From NCBI GenBank assembly GCA_025056175.1, contig JANWWK010000021.1:1-47165 (forward strand): 47,165 bases of DNA. Direction: 5' to 3'. Of this stretch, positions 8,483 through 16,141 are shown one piece after another (the stretch's first letter is position 1; each line of letters opens with the position of its first letter). The notes under the pieces are model-generated. The model was given only the letters and a program-made list of their open reading frames with translations, was not told where the DNA came from and did no database searches. This DNA is from Anaerolineales bacterium. GTDB lineage: Bacteria > Chloroflexota > Anaerolineae > Anaerolineales > Villigracilaceae. The translations under genes and the position numbers were made by a program.

Positions 8483-9658
8483 ATGAAAAAAATCGAAGGG
8501 ATTCCCGTATGGGGGGAGCCGGTCGATGAATCGGCGTTTGCCCAAATCAAAAACTGTGCCAGAACCGCCAATGCCGCCGCCCTCATGGCCGACCACCACA
8601 AAGGATATGCCGTACCAATTGGCGGTGTCTTGGCCTACTACCAACACATCAGCCCCTCGGGGGTGGGTTTCGACATTGCCTGTGGCAACAAAGCCGTTCT
8701 GATTGATATTCCCGCAGCTGAAATTCGCCGGAATATCGCCAAAATCATGGACGACATTTGGCGAAACCTGTCATTCGGAATCGGCATGAAGAATAACATC
8801 CGTGTTGACCATCCGTTGTTTGAAGACCCGGCCTGGAAACTGCCTGCTCTCTCGCCACTCAAGAAGATGGCGCAGGAGCAACTCGGCACGATTGGCGGCG
8901 GCAACCATTACGTAGATTTGTTGGAAGACGAGCAGGGACGCATCTGGATTGGAGTCCACTTTGGCTCGCGCGGCCTCGGCCACAAAACCGCCACCTACTT
9001 CCTGAAGGCCGGCGGCGCCAAAGATGGGATGGATGTGGACCCGCTCATCATCCCTGTCCGCTCAGCACTGGGGCAGGATTACCTGACAGCGATGGAACTG
9101 GCGGGACGCTATGCCTATGCCGGACGTGACTGGGTATGCGATTTTGTAGCAAAGATGCTCGGCGCACGCATCCTCGATTCAGTTCATAACCATCACAATT
9201 TTGCCTGGCGCGAAACGCATTACGGCGAGGCGATGTGGGTTGTCCGCAAAGGCGCTACTCCGGCGTTTCCTGGTCAGCGCGGGTTCATCGGCGGTTCGAT
9301 GGGGGATATTGCCGTCATCGTGGAAGGCGTAGATTCGCCTGAAGCACGCCAGGCGCTCTATTCCACCGTACACGGAGCGGGGCGGGTCATGAGCCGCAAC
9401 GCAGCGCGAGGCAAACGCGACCGGCGGACGGGAAAGGTCATCAGCCCTGGCCTTGTTTCGCGCGAGATGATGCTGGCATGGGTACGCGAGCAGGGTGTGG
9501 AACTGCGCGGTGCAGGCACCGATGAATCGCCACACTGCTACAAACGCCTGCCTGAAGTGTTGAAACACCACGCCGCCACCATCCGCATCTTACACACACT
9601 GCGGCCCATTGGCGTGGCGATGGCTGGTGAAGACGAATTCGACCCCTATAAAGATTAG
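8483..9658 (+). CDS. rtcB: RtcB-type RNA 3'-phosphate ligase
   Basis: GTP- and Mn-dependent ligase that joins 2',3'-cyclic-phosphate or 3'-phosphate RNA ends to 5'-OH ends, used in RNA repair. The 391-residue protein has the family landmarks in order: ADHHKGYAVPIGGV, GVGFDIACGN (metal-binding Asp and Cys), GGGNHYVDL, VHFGSRGLGHK, HNHHNFAW, RKGATPAF with GFIGGSMGD, HGAGRVMSR (the guanylated histidine motif) and GAGTDESPHCYK. It is shorter than the roughly 480-residue archaeal and E. coli enzymes, matching the compact bacterial subgroup. Start at 8483 follows GGGGAGGAGG (8467-8476), the ribosome binding site that can be sequestered by the leader. No archease (RtcA-type partner) or RtcR gene is nearby. 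Confidence 0.93.
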   Translation: MKKIEGIPVWGEPVDESAFAQIKNCARTANAAALMADHHKGYAVPIGGVLAYYQHISPSGVGFDIACGNKAVLIDIPAAEIRRNIAKIMDDIWRNLSFGIGMKNNIRVDHPLFEDPAWKLPALSPLKKMAQEQLGTIGGGNHYVDLLEDEQGRIWIGVHFGSRGLGHKTATYFLKAGGAKDGMDVDPLIIPVRSALGQDYLTAMELAGRYAYAGRDWVCDFVAKMLGARILDSVHNHHNFAWRETHYGEAMWVVRKGATPAFPGQRGFIGGSMGDIAVIVEGVDSPEARQALYSTVHGAGRVMSRNAARGKRDRRTGKVISPGLVSREMMLAWVREQGVELRGAGTDESPHCYKRLPEVLKHHAATIRILHTLRPIGVAMAGEDEFDPYKD

Positions 9659-9668
9659 CGGTCGCGCT

Positions 9669-9697
9669 TTGTGAAAACTCTAACAAGAAATTAATAC
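9669..9697 (+). promoter_or_regulatory. Promoter of the solitary cydA
   Basis: TTGTGA (9669-9674), 17-nt spacer, TAATAC (9692-9697). The decamer TTGTGAAAAC recurs at 9733-9742, giving two direct copies 64 nt apart, one over the -35 and one downstream of the start. TTGTGA is the half-site of redox regulator Rex, but no inverted partner TCACAA is present. Confidence 0.5.
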
Positions 9698-9766
9698 CAA
9701 GACGGTCTGAATTAGGTAAAATAAGGGCAGACTTGTGAAAACCACCACGAATTACAGGTATGCCCT

Positions 9767-11179
9767 ATGGATGTTGTTACCCTTTCCCGTCTTCAGTTTG
9801 GCGTCACCACCGCCTTCCACTTCCTCTTCGTCCCGCTCACGCTCGGTCTCATCTGGTTTGTGGCCTTCTTCCAAACCATGTATTACCGCACCGGCGAGGA
9901 GCGTTACCGCCGCATGACCAAATTCTGGGGTAAATTGTTTCTGGTCAACTTTGGCATGGGCGTTGTCACCGGAATCGTGCAGGAATTCCAGTTTGGCATG
10001 AACTGGAGCGAATACAGCCGTTTCGTCGGTGACGTGTTTGGTTCGCTGCTTGCCATTGAAGCCCTGGTGGCCTTCTTTCTTGAGTCAGTTTTCATCGGCA
10101 TCTGGATTTTTGGCGAAGGGCGCGTCTCGAAACAGGTGCATCTCTTCTCGATTTGGATGGCCGCTATCGGAAGCCTGTTCTCCTCAATCTGGATTCTGCT
10201 CGCCAATGGGTGGATGCAGCACCCGGTTGGATACGTCATCCACCCGGAAACTGGCAATGCTCAGCTGGTAGATTTTCTTGCGCTGGTGACCAACCCCAAA
10301 GGCTGGCTCCTGTTCTGGCACGCCATTTCGGCCGGGCTGGCCACGGCCGCATTCCTTCTTCTCGGTGTCAGCGCCTGGTATATCTTGCGGAAGCGTGAAC
10401 AGGATGTCTTCAAACCTTCGTTTACTGCTGGTGCCATTGTCGGGCTGATTGCCGCCTTTGCTCTCCTGATGACCGGCCACGAGCAGGGGCAGGAAATGCG
10501 CCTGTATCAGCCAATGAAGCTGGCGGCCATCGAAGCCATTTGGGAAACCGAACAACCCGCTTCTTTTTCCCTTCTCACCATCGGTGACCTGACCGGCAAA
10601 CAGGAAATCTGGTCTCTGCGTGTGCCATATCTGATGAGTTTCCTGGCCTGCAATAACTTCGCGTGCGAAGTGCGCGGCGTGAACGACCTGCAAGCCGAAT
10701 ACGAAGCTCTCTATGGTCCCGGAGACTACATTCCGCTGATGGTTGCCACGTACTGGTCGTTCCGAATTATGGTGGGCATCGGCTTTCTTCTGCTTGGCGT
10801 CGCAGCCTTTGCCTTGTGGGTCATTGTGCGCGGCTGGCCGGAGAAGCTCATCCCCTGGCTGAAGTGGATGCCTTACACCATCCCCCTGCCCTTTGCGGCG
10901 GGCGTGGCCGGATGGGTGACGACCGAAATGGGGCGTCAGCCCTGGGTGGTGCATGGATTAATGACGACCGCTCAGGCCATCTCCCCAAATCTGACGGTTC
11001 TGGACGTCACCATCAGCCTGACGGGCTTTACGCTCATCTACAGCATCTTAACCGTGATTATGGTGATGTTGATGTATCGCTTTGCACGCGAAGGCACCGA
11101 GGCTGCGCTTTCCAAATCGGTGGATGTGGCCGAAACGCGCCATCCACTCACGCCCAGCCTGGTTGGTGCGCAGGATTAA
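9767..11179 (+). CDS. cydA: Cytochrome bd-type quinol oxidase subunit I (solitary CydA paralogue)
   Basis: 470-residue haem-bearing subunit of a cytochrome bd oxidase, which reduces O2 with quinol at the membrane. Heme ligands are conserved: His18 (AFHFLF), His in LLFWHAISAG, and Met in SFRIMVG. The acidic pair region AIEALVAFFLES, the quinol-binding QPMKLAAIEA (equivalents of Lys252/Glu257 in E. coli) and GRQPW are present. The Q-loop is short and contains CNNFACEV, with two cysteines. Nine hydrophobic segments fit the family. ATG 9767 gives the normal MDVVTLSRLQFG start, with only a weak ribosome binding site. No cydB follows. A terminator closes it as a single-gene unit, so it may form a homodimer-like enzyme or borrow CydB from 13301. 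Confidence 0.92.
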   Translation: MDVVTLSRLQFGVTTAFHFLFVPLTLGLIWFVAFFQTMYYRTGEERYRRMTKFWGKLFLVNFGMGVVTGIVQEFQFGMNWSEYSRFVGDVFGSLLAIEALVAFFLESVFIGIWIFGEGRVSKQVHLFSIWMAAIGSLFSSIWILLANGWMQHPVGYVIHPETGNAQLVDFLALVTNPKGWLLFWHAISAGLATAAFLLLGVSAWYILRKREQDVFKPSFTAGAIVGLIAAFALLMTGHEQGQEMRLYQPMKLAAIEAIWETEQPASFSLLTIGDLTGKQEIWSLRVPYLMSFLACNNFACEVRGVNDLQAEYEALYGPGDYIPLMVATYWSFRIMVGIGFLLLGVAAFALWVIVRGWPEKLIPWLKWMPYTIPLPFAAGVAGWVTTEMGRQPWVVHGLMTTAQAISPNLTVLDVTISLTGFTLIYSILTVIMVMLMYRFAREGTEAALSKSVDVAETRHPLTPSLVGAQD

Positions 11180-11201
11180 GGCGCACCGATTTTGCCCAGT
11201 T

Positions 11202-11233
11202 ATCCCGAAGGCGGCCATCCTTCGGGATTTTTT
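11202..11233 (+). terminator. Rho-independent terminator after solitary cydA
   Basis: Perfect 10-bp stem ATCCCGAAGG / CCTTCGGGAT, loop CGGCCAT, then a run of six T. It starts 22 nt after the stop codon. Confidence 0.93.
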
Positions 11234-11317
11234 ATACCAAAAGTGTCATATTTACTACGACATTGATGTTACTTTTGTCATATAAAGATGGTTACATCTC
11301 TCATCTTAACGAACGGT

Positions 11318-11332
11318 TTGTAACGTTTACAA
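11318..11332 (+). promoter_or_regulatory. Inverted repeat upstream of Rrf2 gene (operator candidate)
   Basis: TTGTAA-CGT-TTACAA, a perfect 6-3-6 inverted repeat 46 nt before the Rrf2-type ATG. It overlaps a possible -10 element TACAAT at 11328-11333. It is likely to be an autoregulatory site of the Rrf2 protein or a site for another redox regulator. No consensus -35 is visible. Confidence 0.5.
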
Positions 11333-11378
11333 TATCGGTAAAGGTTGAGTTAATCTGTAAGTATTTGCGGAAGAAACC

Positions 11379-11834
11379 ATGCTCCGAATTAACCGTCAGA
11401 CCGATTATGCCGTGCGTGTGGTGCTGGCTCTTGCGAGAGCCGGCCAGGGGGCGCGAGTTTCTTCTGCGGCCATTCAGCGTGAAATGCAAATCCCCAAAGC
11501 CTTTATGGCACGCATTGTGGCACAGCTGGCTCAGGCAGGGCTGGTGACTACCTTTCCAGGCCGCGAAGGTGGCCTGAGCCTGCCCCGCCCGCCAGAACAA
11601 ATTACCTTGCTCGAAGTGGTCGAGGCCTTCGAGGGAAAACTTTTACTCTCGGAGTGTCTGCATTTGAATGGCGAGGATGACTGTCCCTTCGTGGGTCACT
11701 GCCCGGTGCGCCCCAATTGGGGACGGGTGCAGGGCGCGATGGCGCGCGAGATGGCTGCTATCCATTTTGCTCAACTGGCTGCCGATTCACTTTCTATACC
11801 GGTGAAAGAACCTGCCCTGTTTGTGGCAGGTTAG
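11379..11834 (+). CDS. Rrf2-family Fe-S transcriptional regulator
   Basis: 151-residue Rrf2-type repressor with an N-terminal winged helix (INRQTDYAVRVVLALA ... IPKAFMARIVAQLAQAGLVTTFPGREGGLSL) and three cysteines, Cys93, Cys102 and Cys108, in the region where NsrR/IscR bind an Fe-S cluster. The first spacing (8 residues) is longer than the 4-5 usual in NsrR and IscR. It lies 32 nt upstream of cydA2-cydB, so it most likely senses O2, NO or Fe-S status and controls the oxidase genes and itself. ATG 11379 is preceded by a modest GGAAG. Which cluster and which signal it senses cannot be deduced. Confidence 0.87.
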   Translation: MLRINRQTDYAVRVVLALARAGQGARVSSAAIQREMQIPKAFMARIVAQLAQAGLVTTFPGREGGLSLPRPPEQITLLEVVEAFEGKLLLSECLHLNGEDDCPFVGHCPVRPNWGRVQGAMAREMAAIHFAQLAADSLSIPVKEPALFVAG

Positions 11835-11866
11835 TTGTTTCATTCATCCCTTTTCGAGGAGAACCT

Positions 11867-13258
11867 ATGGATACAACGACCCTCATTCTCTCTCAGTGGC
11901 AATTTGCCATGACGTCTATCTACCACTGGCTTTTTGTCCCACTGACGCTGGGGCTGGGCTGGTTTGTAGCGTATTTCCAGACTCGCTACTACCAGACGCG
12001 CGATGAAGCCTGGCGTAAACACGCCAAATTCTGGGGCAAACTCTTTCTCATCAACTTTGCCATCGGCGTCGTTACCGGCATTGTACAGGAGTTTCAGTTC
12101 GGGATGAACTGGAGCGAGTACAGCCGGTTCGTGGGCGATATTTTCGGTGCGCCGCTGGCGGTGGAAGCGTTGCTGGCCTTCTTCATGGAAAGCACCTTCC
12201 TGGGCGTGTGGATTTTCGGTGAGGGCAAAGTGCCTGAAAAAGTTCACCTGGCCTCCATCTGGCTGGCCGCGCTTGGCTCGAATCTCTCTGCTATCTGGAT
12301 TCTGATTGCCAACGGCTGGATGCAGCACCCGGTGGGTTACACGATTGTAGATGGCCGCGCCCAGATGACCGATTTCTTTGCCGTCATTGGTAACCCCAAA
12401 GCGTGGGTGATGATTTGGCATACCCTGGCTGATGGCCTGACGATGGCTTCCTTCCTGCTCCTGGCCGTCAGCGCCTGGCATTTGTTCAACAAGAAAAACG
12501 TGGAGTTCTTCAAGACCTCGTTCCAGGCCGGCGCCCTGGTAGGGCTGATTGCCAGCGTTATCCTGTTCCTGGGTGGCCACACCATGGGTCAGTATATGTT
12601 TGAGACCCAACCGATGAAGTTCGCTGCCCTGGAAGCGCACTGGGATACCTCCGCCCCCGCTGATTTTTCTCTGCTTACCATTGGTGACCTGAGCGGGCGC
12701 CGCGAAGTCTGGTCGCTGCGCGTGCCGGCAGTGCTGAGCTTTCTGGCTTGCAACAACTTTTCTTGCGAAGTGCCGGGTGTGTATGACCTGCAAGCGCAGT
12801 ATGAAGCCCAATATGGTCCGGGTCAGTATATCCCGCTGATGGTCGTTACCTACTGGTCGTTCCGCATCATGATGACGTTTGGCTTCATTATGATTGCCGC
12901 CTCGGCCTGGTATCTGTGGTCCAGCCGCAAAGCGGGCTACGAAAAAGCCGGATGGCTCAAATACGTGCCGCTCACTTCGCTGGTTATGATGTACGGCGCC
13001 AATATGTCTGGCTGGATTTTGACTGAAATGGGACGTCAACCCTGGATTGTGCAGGGTCTGCTCAAGGTGCAGGATGCCGTTTCTCCGAAGCTAACCGCAC
13101 TCGACCTGACAATTTCGCTTATCGGGTATGTGGCGCTTTACGGTGTATTGGCCGTCGTCATGGTCAAGCTGATGCTCAAGTATGCCAAAGCCGGCCCCGA
13201 AGCCGCCATGCACGAATCGGTAGATGTTGCCCCTGCCCTGGTTGGAGCGCAAGATTAA
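11867..13258 (+). CDS. cydA: Cytochrome bd-type quinol oxidase subunit I (paired with CydB)
   Basis: 463-residue CydA, close paralogue of the protein at 9767. His20 (YHWLF), the His in MIWHTLADG, Met in SFRIMMT, and QPMKFAALEA (quinol-site Lys/Glu) are present, and the Q-loop again holds CNNFSCEV. It differs in replacing the conserved SRLQF by SQWQF and in having GGHTMGQYM where the first paralogue has TGHEQGQEM. Start ATG 11867 follows GAGGAGAA. An in-frame extension of 50 residues would overlap the Rrf2 gene and lacks family support. It is co-transcribed with cydB, 42 nt downstream. Confidence 0.93.
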   Translation: MDTTTLILSQWQFAMTSIYHWLFVPLTLGLGWFVAYFQTRYYQTRDEAWRKHAKFWGKLFLINFAIGVVTGIVQEFQFGMNWSEYSRFVGDIFGAPLAVEALLAFFMESTFLGVWIFGEGKVPEKVHLASIWLAALGSNLSAIWILIANGWMQHPVGYTIVDGRAQMTDFFAVIGNPKAWVMIWHTLADGLTMASFLLLAVSAWHLFNKKNVEFFKTSFQAGALVGLIASVILFLGGHTMGQYMFETQPMKFAALEAHWDTSAPADFSLLTIGDLSGRREVWSLRVPAVLSFLACNNFSCEVPGVYDLQAQYEAQYGPGQYIPLMVVTYWSFRIMMTFGFIMIAASAWYLWSSRKAGYEKAGWLKYVPLTSLVMMYGANMSGWILTEMGRQPWIVQGLLKVQDAVSPKLTALDLTISLIGYVALYGVLAVVMVKLMLKYAKAGPEAAMHESVDVAPALVGAQD

Positions 13259-13267
13259 TCAACACAG

Positions 13268-13286
13268 CGTAAGAGAACCTCTTACG
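13268..13286 (+). promoter_or_regulatory. Hairpin in the cydA2-cydB gap
   Basis: Perfect 8-bp inverted repeat CGTAAGAG / CTCTTACG with a 3-nt loop, ending 1 nt before the AAGGAG ribosome binding site of cydB. It lacks a T tract, so it more likely tunes message stability or cydB translation than terminates. Confidence 0.55.
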
Positions 13287-13300
13287 TAAGGAGAAGACTT

Positions 13301-14338
13301 ATGTCTCACGAAACTTTGCAAATCATCTGGTATCTGCTCATTGCCATTCTATGGATTGGGTTTTTCTTCCTGGAAGGCTTCGATTTCGGCGTGGGTATGC
13401 TTTTGCCCTTCATCGGCAAAAAAGATGAAGAACGCCGCGCCATCATCAACACGATTGGCCCGGTGTGGGATGGCAACGAAGTCTGGCTGCTCACTGCTGG
13501 TGGTGCAACCTTTGCGGCCTTTCCGCATTGGTACGCCAGCATGTTCAGCGGCTTTTACCTGGCGCTCTTCCTGCTCCTGGTCGGTCTGATTATGCGTGGG
13601 ATTTCTTTCGAATATCGTTCCAAAAGCCCCGACCCGGCCTGGCGCAACCGTTTTGATTGGATGATTGCGATTGGTTCTTTCCTGGCCTCTTTGCTGCTCG
13701 GTGCAGCTTTTGCCAACCTTTTGCGCGGTGTTCCGATTGACCAGGATGGCAATTACGTCAGCGCCAACGGCATCATGACGGTCGTGGGATTGCTCAATCC
13801 GTTCGGCATCTTGGGTGGCCTGACTACTGTAGCGGTCTTCCTGTTGCACGGCGCCAACTTTCTCGGCCTGAAGCTGGAAGGCGAACTCAAGAAGCGCGTG
13901 GATGACCTTGCAAAGAAGTTGTGGATTGCCGCGGTGGTGTTGTATCTCATCCTGACCGTGTTCACATACATTTCCGGTTACTGGCAGCGCGGCATGGTCA
14001 ACCCTGGCATTATTCCGATTACAGCAGTAGTGACTTTGCTGGTGGCAGGCTACTTTATCAATCAGAAACGCGATGGTTGGGCTTTTATCATGGTGGCGCT
14101 CAATATCGTTCTCACCCAGGTCACCTTCTTCAGCATCATGTTCCCGAACGTGATGATTTCCAGCCTCAACCCGGCGTGGAATCTGACCATCTACAACTCG
14201 TCTTCCTCCGCCTATACGCTGACAGTGATGTCCATCGTGGCGCTGGTGTTCGTCCCGATTGTGCTGGCCTATCAGGGTTGGACGTACTGGATGTTCCGCA
14301 AGCGCGTGACGACCGATAAGAAATCACTGGTGTACTAA
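13301..14338 (+). CDS. cydB: Cytochrome bd-type quinol oxidase subunit II
   Basis: 345-residue CydB, the structural partner of CydA that carries no quinol site but is needed for haem incorporation. It shows the family N-terminus IIWYLLIAILWIGFFFLEGFDFGVGML, then NTIGPVWDGNEVWLLTAGGATFAAFP and FRNRF-like WRNRFDWMIAIGSFLASLLLGAAFANLLRG. At least eight membrane segments are visible. AAGGAGAAG precedes the ATG. It closes the Rrf2-cydA2-cydB unit, followed by a strong terminator. It is the only CydB for two CydA paralogues in this window. Confidence 0.95.
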   Translation: MSHETLQIIWYLLIAILWIGFFFLEGFDFGVGMLLPFIGKKDEERRAIINTIGPVWDGNEVWLLTAGGATFAAFPHWYASMFSGFYLALFLLLVGLIMRGISFEYRSKSPDPAWRNRFDWMIAIGSFLASLLLGAAFANLLRGVPIDQDGNYVSANGIMTVVGLLNPFGILGGLTTVAVFLLHGANFLGLKLEGELKKRVDDLAKKLWIAAVVLYLILTVFTYISGYWQRGMVNPGIIPITAVVTLLVAGYFINQKRDGWAFIMVALNIVLTQVTFFSIMFPNVMISSLNPAWNLTIYNSSSSAYTLTVMSIVALVFVPIVLAYQGWTYWMFRKRVTTDKKSLVY

Positions 14339-14361
14339 GAGGAGCTCTCTTAGAGCGCAAC

Positions 14362-14398
14362 ATAGAGCGAGAGAAAGGTCTCTCGCTCTATTTCTTTT
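14362..14398 (+). terminator. Rho-independent terminator after cydB
   Basis: Perfect 13-bp stem (ATAGAGCGAGAGA and its complement) with loop AAGG, followed by TTCTTTT. It separates the oxidase genes from the SQR-like gene. Confidence 0.92.
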
Positions 14399-14474
14399 GT
14401 AAGAATTATCACAATGTAACTTTTTTGGGGAAGAAAAATCTAATTTGTACGAAATTTGCTTCAGGAGGCAGCAG

Positions 14475-15914
14475 ATGGCAAAAATTGTTGTGATTGGAGC
14501 GGGGTTTGCCGGACAAACCGCCGCCATTTACCTCGGCACACGGCTGGGAAAAAAGCACGAGGTCACGGTTATCAGCAATCGAGATGTATTCGGCTACGTT
14601 CCCTCGTGGGTGTGGGTGGGCGTTGGACATATGAAGCCCGAAGATACGGTGTTCAAACTCAAACCGGTGTACGATCGTATCAACGTCCGTTTTGTTCATG
14701 CCGCTGCCAAAGAGATTCACCCCGAACCCGGCGACCAGTATGTTCTTGGTGAAGAGATTGGCACGGGCAATCCGGTACGCCTGGATTACGACTACCTGGT
14801 GATTGCTCCCGGCCCTCTGCTCAATTTTGCTGGAACGCCTGGTTTGGGTCCCGACAACGGTTTCACGCATTCTATCTGCTCTTTGCCGCATGCCGTCAAA
14901 ACCCGCGATGCCTATCTTGCGCTGGTGGAGCGCATGAAAAAGGGCGAAAAGGTCAAAATTGTCATTGGAACGGGGCATCCGCTGGCGACCTGTCAGGGCG
15001 CGGCGTTTGAATACATCAGCAACGTTCACAAAGACTTGCTCAAACGCGGTCTGCGCGATAAGGCCGATATTCTCTGGCTTTCCAACGAACCCGCGTTGGG
15101 CGATTTCGGCGTCAACGGTGTACAGGTCAAGCGCAACGGCATCGTAATGAAGAGCGAGGAGTTCATCAAATCGGTCTTTCTGGATGCCGGTATCCGCTGG
15201 CAGGTGCAGACGGGCGTCAAAAAGGTTGAAGACGGCAAAATTTACTGGGAGAACTACGAAGGACAGGAAGGTGTAACCGAATTCGATTTCGCTATGCTCA
15301 TTCCGCAGTTCAAGGGACAGCCGTTCAAGTATATTGGCAAAGACGGTGAAGACATCTCTTCCAGAATCGTCAATCCTGCCGGTTTTGTGATGGTGGATGG
15401 AAAATATGGCCTGCCGTATGCAGAACTTTCTCAGACTCCCGAAGCCTGGCCGGCGCGCTATCAGAATCCCACCTATCCAAACATGTTTGCTGCCGGGATT
15501 GCCTTTGCGCCGCCTGGGCCGATTTCCAGGCCGTTTACCAATCCAAACAATTTTATGATTGCGCCTGCGCCTCCACGTACTGGCATGGTCAGCGGCATGA
15601 TTGGCCGTGTGGTGGCGCTCAATATTGTGGATATGGTCAATGGCCGCGAGCCGAGCCACAGTGAACGGATGACTGAAATGGTGGCAGCCTGTATCGCCAG
15701 CATGGGCGACTCGCTCTGGGATGGCAGCGCGGTCGCAATTGTCATGCGCCCGGTGGTGCCAGACCGTAAGAAATATCAGAATGAATATGGCCGCGACCTG
15801 TTCATTTCTCACCTGGAGATGGGGTTGGCCGGTGCATGGATGAAGTTCATGCTCCACCACACGTTTATCTGGAAGTTCAAAGCCCTGCCGGGCTGGCAAT
15901 TGATACCGGAGTAG
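14475..15914 (+). CDS. Sulfide:quinone oxidoreductase-like flavoprotein
   Basis: 479-residue FAD-dependent quinone reductase of the SQR/NDH-2 superfamily. The N-terminal dinucleotide motif is VVIGAGFAG (5-13). SQR-like features are Cys135 (HSICSLPHA), Cys173 (HPLATCQGAAFEY) and a late segment NMFAAGIAFAPPGP ... PPRTGMVSGMIG that corresponds to the FAD/quinone region. In classical SQR the late segment carries a third cysteine. Here that position appears to be alanine. The C-terminal 60 residues (GLAGAWMKFMLHHTFIWKFKALPGW) are amphipathic and probably bind the membrane. ATG 14475 follows AGGAGG. If it oxidises sulfide, electrons could pass through quinone to the neighbouring bd oxidases. The missing cysteine leaves the substrate open. 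Confidence 0.8.
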   Translation: MAKIVVIGAGFAGQTAAIYLGTRLGKKHEVTVISNRDVFGYVPSWVWVGVGHMKPEDTVFKLKPVYDRINVRFVHAAAKEIHPEPGDQYVLGEEIGTGNPVRLDYDYLVIAPGPLLNFAGTPGLGPDNGFTHSICSLPHAVKTRDAYLALVERMKKGEKVKIVIGTGHPLATCQGAAFEYISNVHKDLLKRGLRDKADILWLSNEPALGDFGVNGVQVKRNGIVMKSEEFIKSVFLDAGIRWQVQTGVKKVEDGKIYWENYEGQEGVTEFDFAMLIPQFKGQPFKYIGKDGEDISSRIVNPAGFVMVDGKYGLPYAELSQTPEAWPARYQNPTYPNMFAAGIAFAPPGPISRPFTNPNNFMIAPAPPRTGMVSGMIGRVVALNIVDMVNGREPSHSERMTEMVAACIASMGDSLWDGSAVAIVMRPVVPDRKKYQNEYGRDLFISHLEMGLAGAWMKFMLHHTFIWKFKALPGWQLIPE

Positions 15915-15962
15915 ATGCCGGGCTGATTTCAAACAGGATGAACCCCTGCAGGAGAATCTCTT

Positions 15963-16088
15963 ATGACTGAACAGCAATTTTCTCGAGCCGAAAAGTTCTG
16001 GATGAATTTCAAGCTCTATCAACTCTGGCGGTTTATTGTGTTGAACATCAAAATTTACACAATTGCCGTGCAGAGCAAATGGAAATAG
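15963..16088 (+). CDS. 41-residue putative membrane peptide after SQR-like gene
   Basis: Starts ATG after AGGAGAATCTCTT (15949 onward) and ends TAG. The N-terminal third is polar (MTEQQFSRAEKFWMN). The middle (LYQLWRFIVLNIKIYTIAV) is hydrophobic with interspersed basic residues and could cross or line the membrane, and the end is basic (QSKWK). It lies 48 nt after the SQR-like stop with no terminator between, so it should be co-transcribed. Size and position recall accessory peptides of respiratory enzymes such as CydX, CydH or CydS, but the sequence resembles none that I recognise. It may be a subunit of the SQR-like enzyme or of a bd oxidase. Confidence 0.6.
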   Translation: MTEQQFSRAEKFWMNFKLYQLWRFIVLNIKIYTIAVQSKWK

Positions 16089-16099
16089 TCACAAATTGA

Positions 16100-16128
16100 T
16101 TGACAAAACGGGGAACGCATAGTAACAT
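16100..16128 (+). promoter_or_regulatory. tRNA promoter
   Basis: Perfect TTGACA (16100-16105), 17-nt spacer, TAACAT (16123-16128), ending 13 nt before the mature tRNA 5' end. Confidence 0.75.
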
Positions 16129-16141
16129 ACTGTGCGCTCCC

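Noticed and set aside
11840-13039. Long minus-strand open frame across cydA2
   Set aside because: Mirrors the coding strand; translation is His/Gln/Arg-rich without family similarity.
14409-16022. Long open frame on the minus strand across the SQR-like gene
   Set aside because: It is antisense to a gene with clear family motifs, has no ribosome binding site or recognisable domains, and its composition mirrors the opposite strand.
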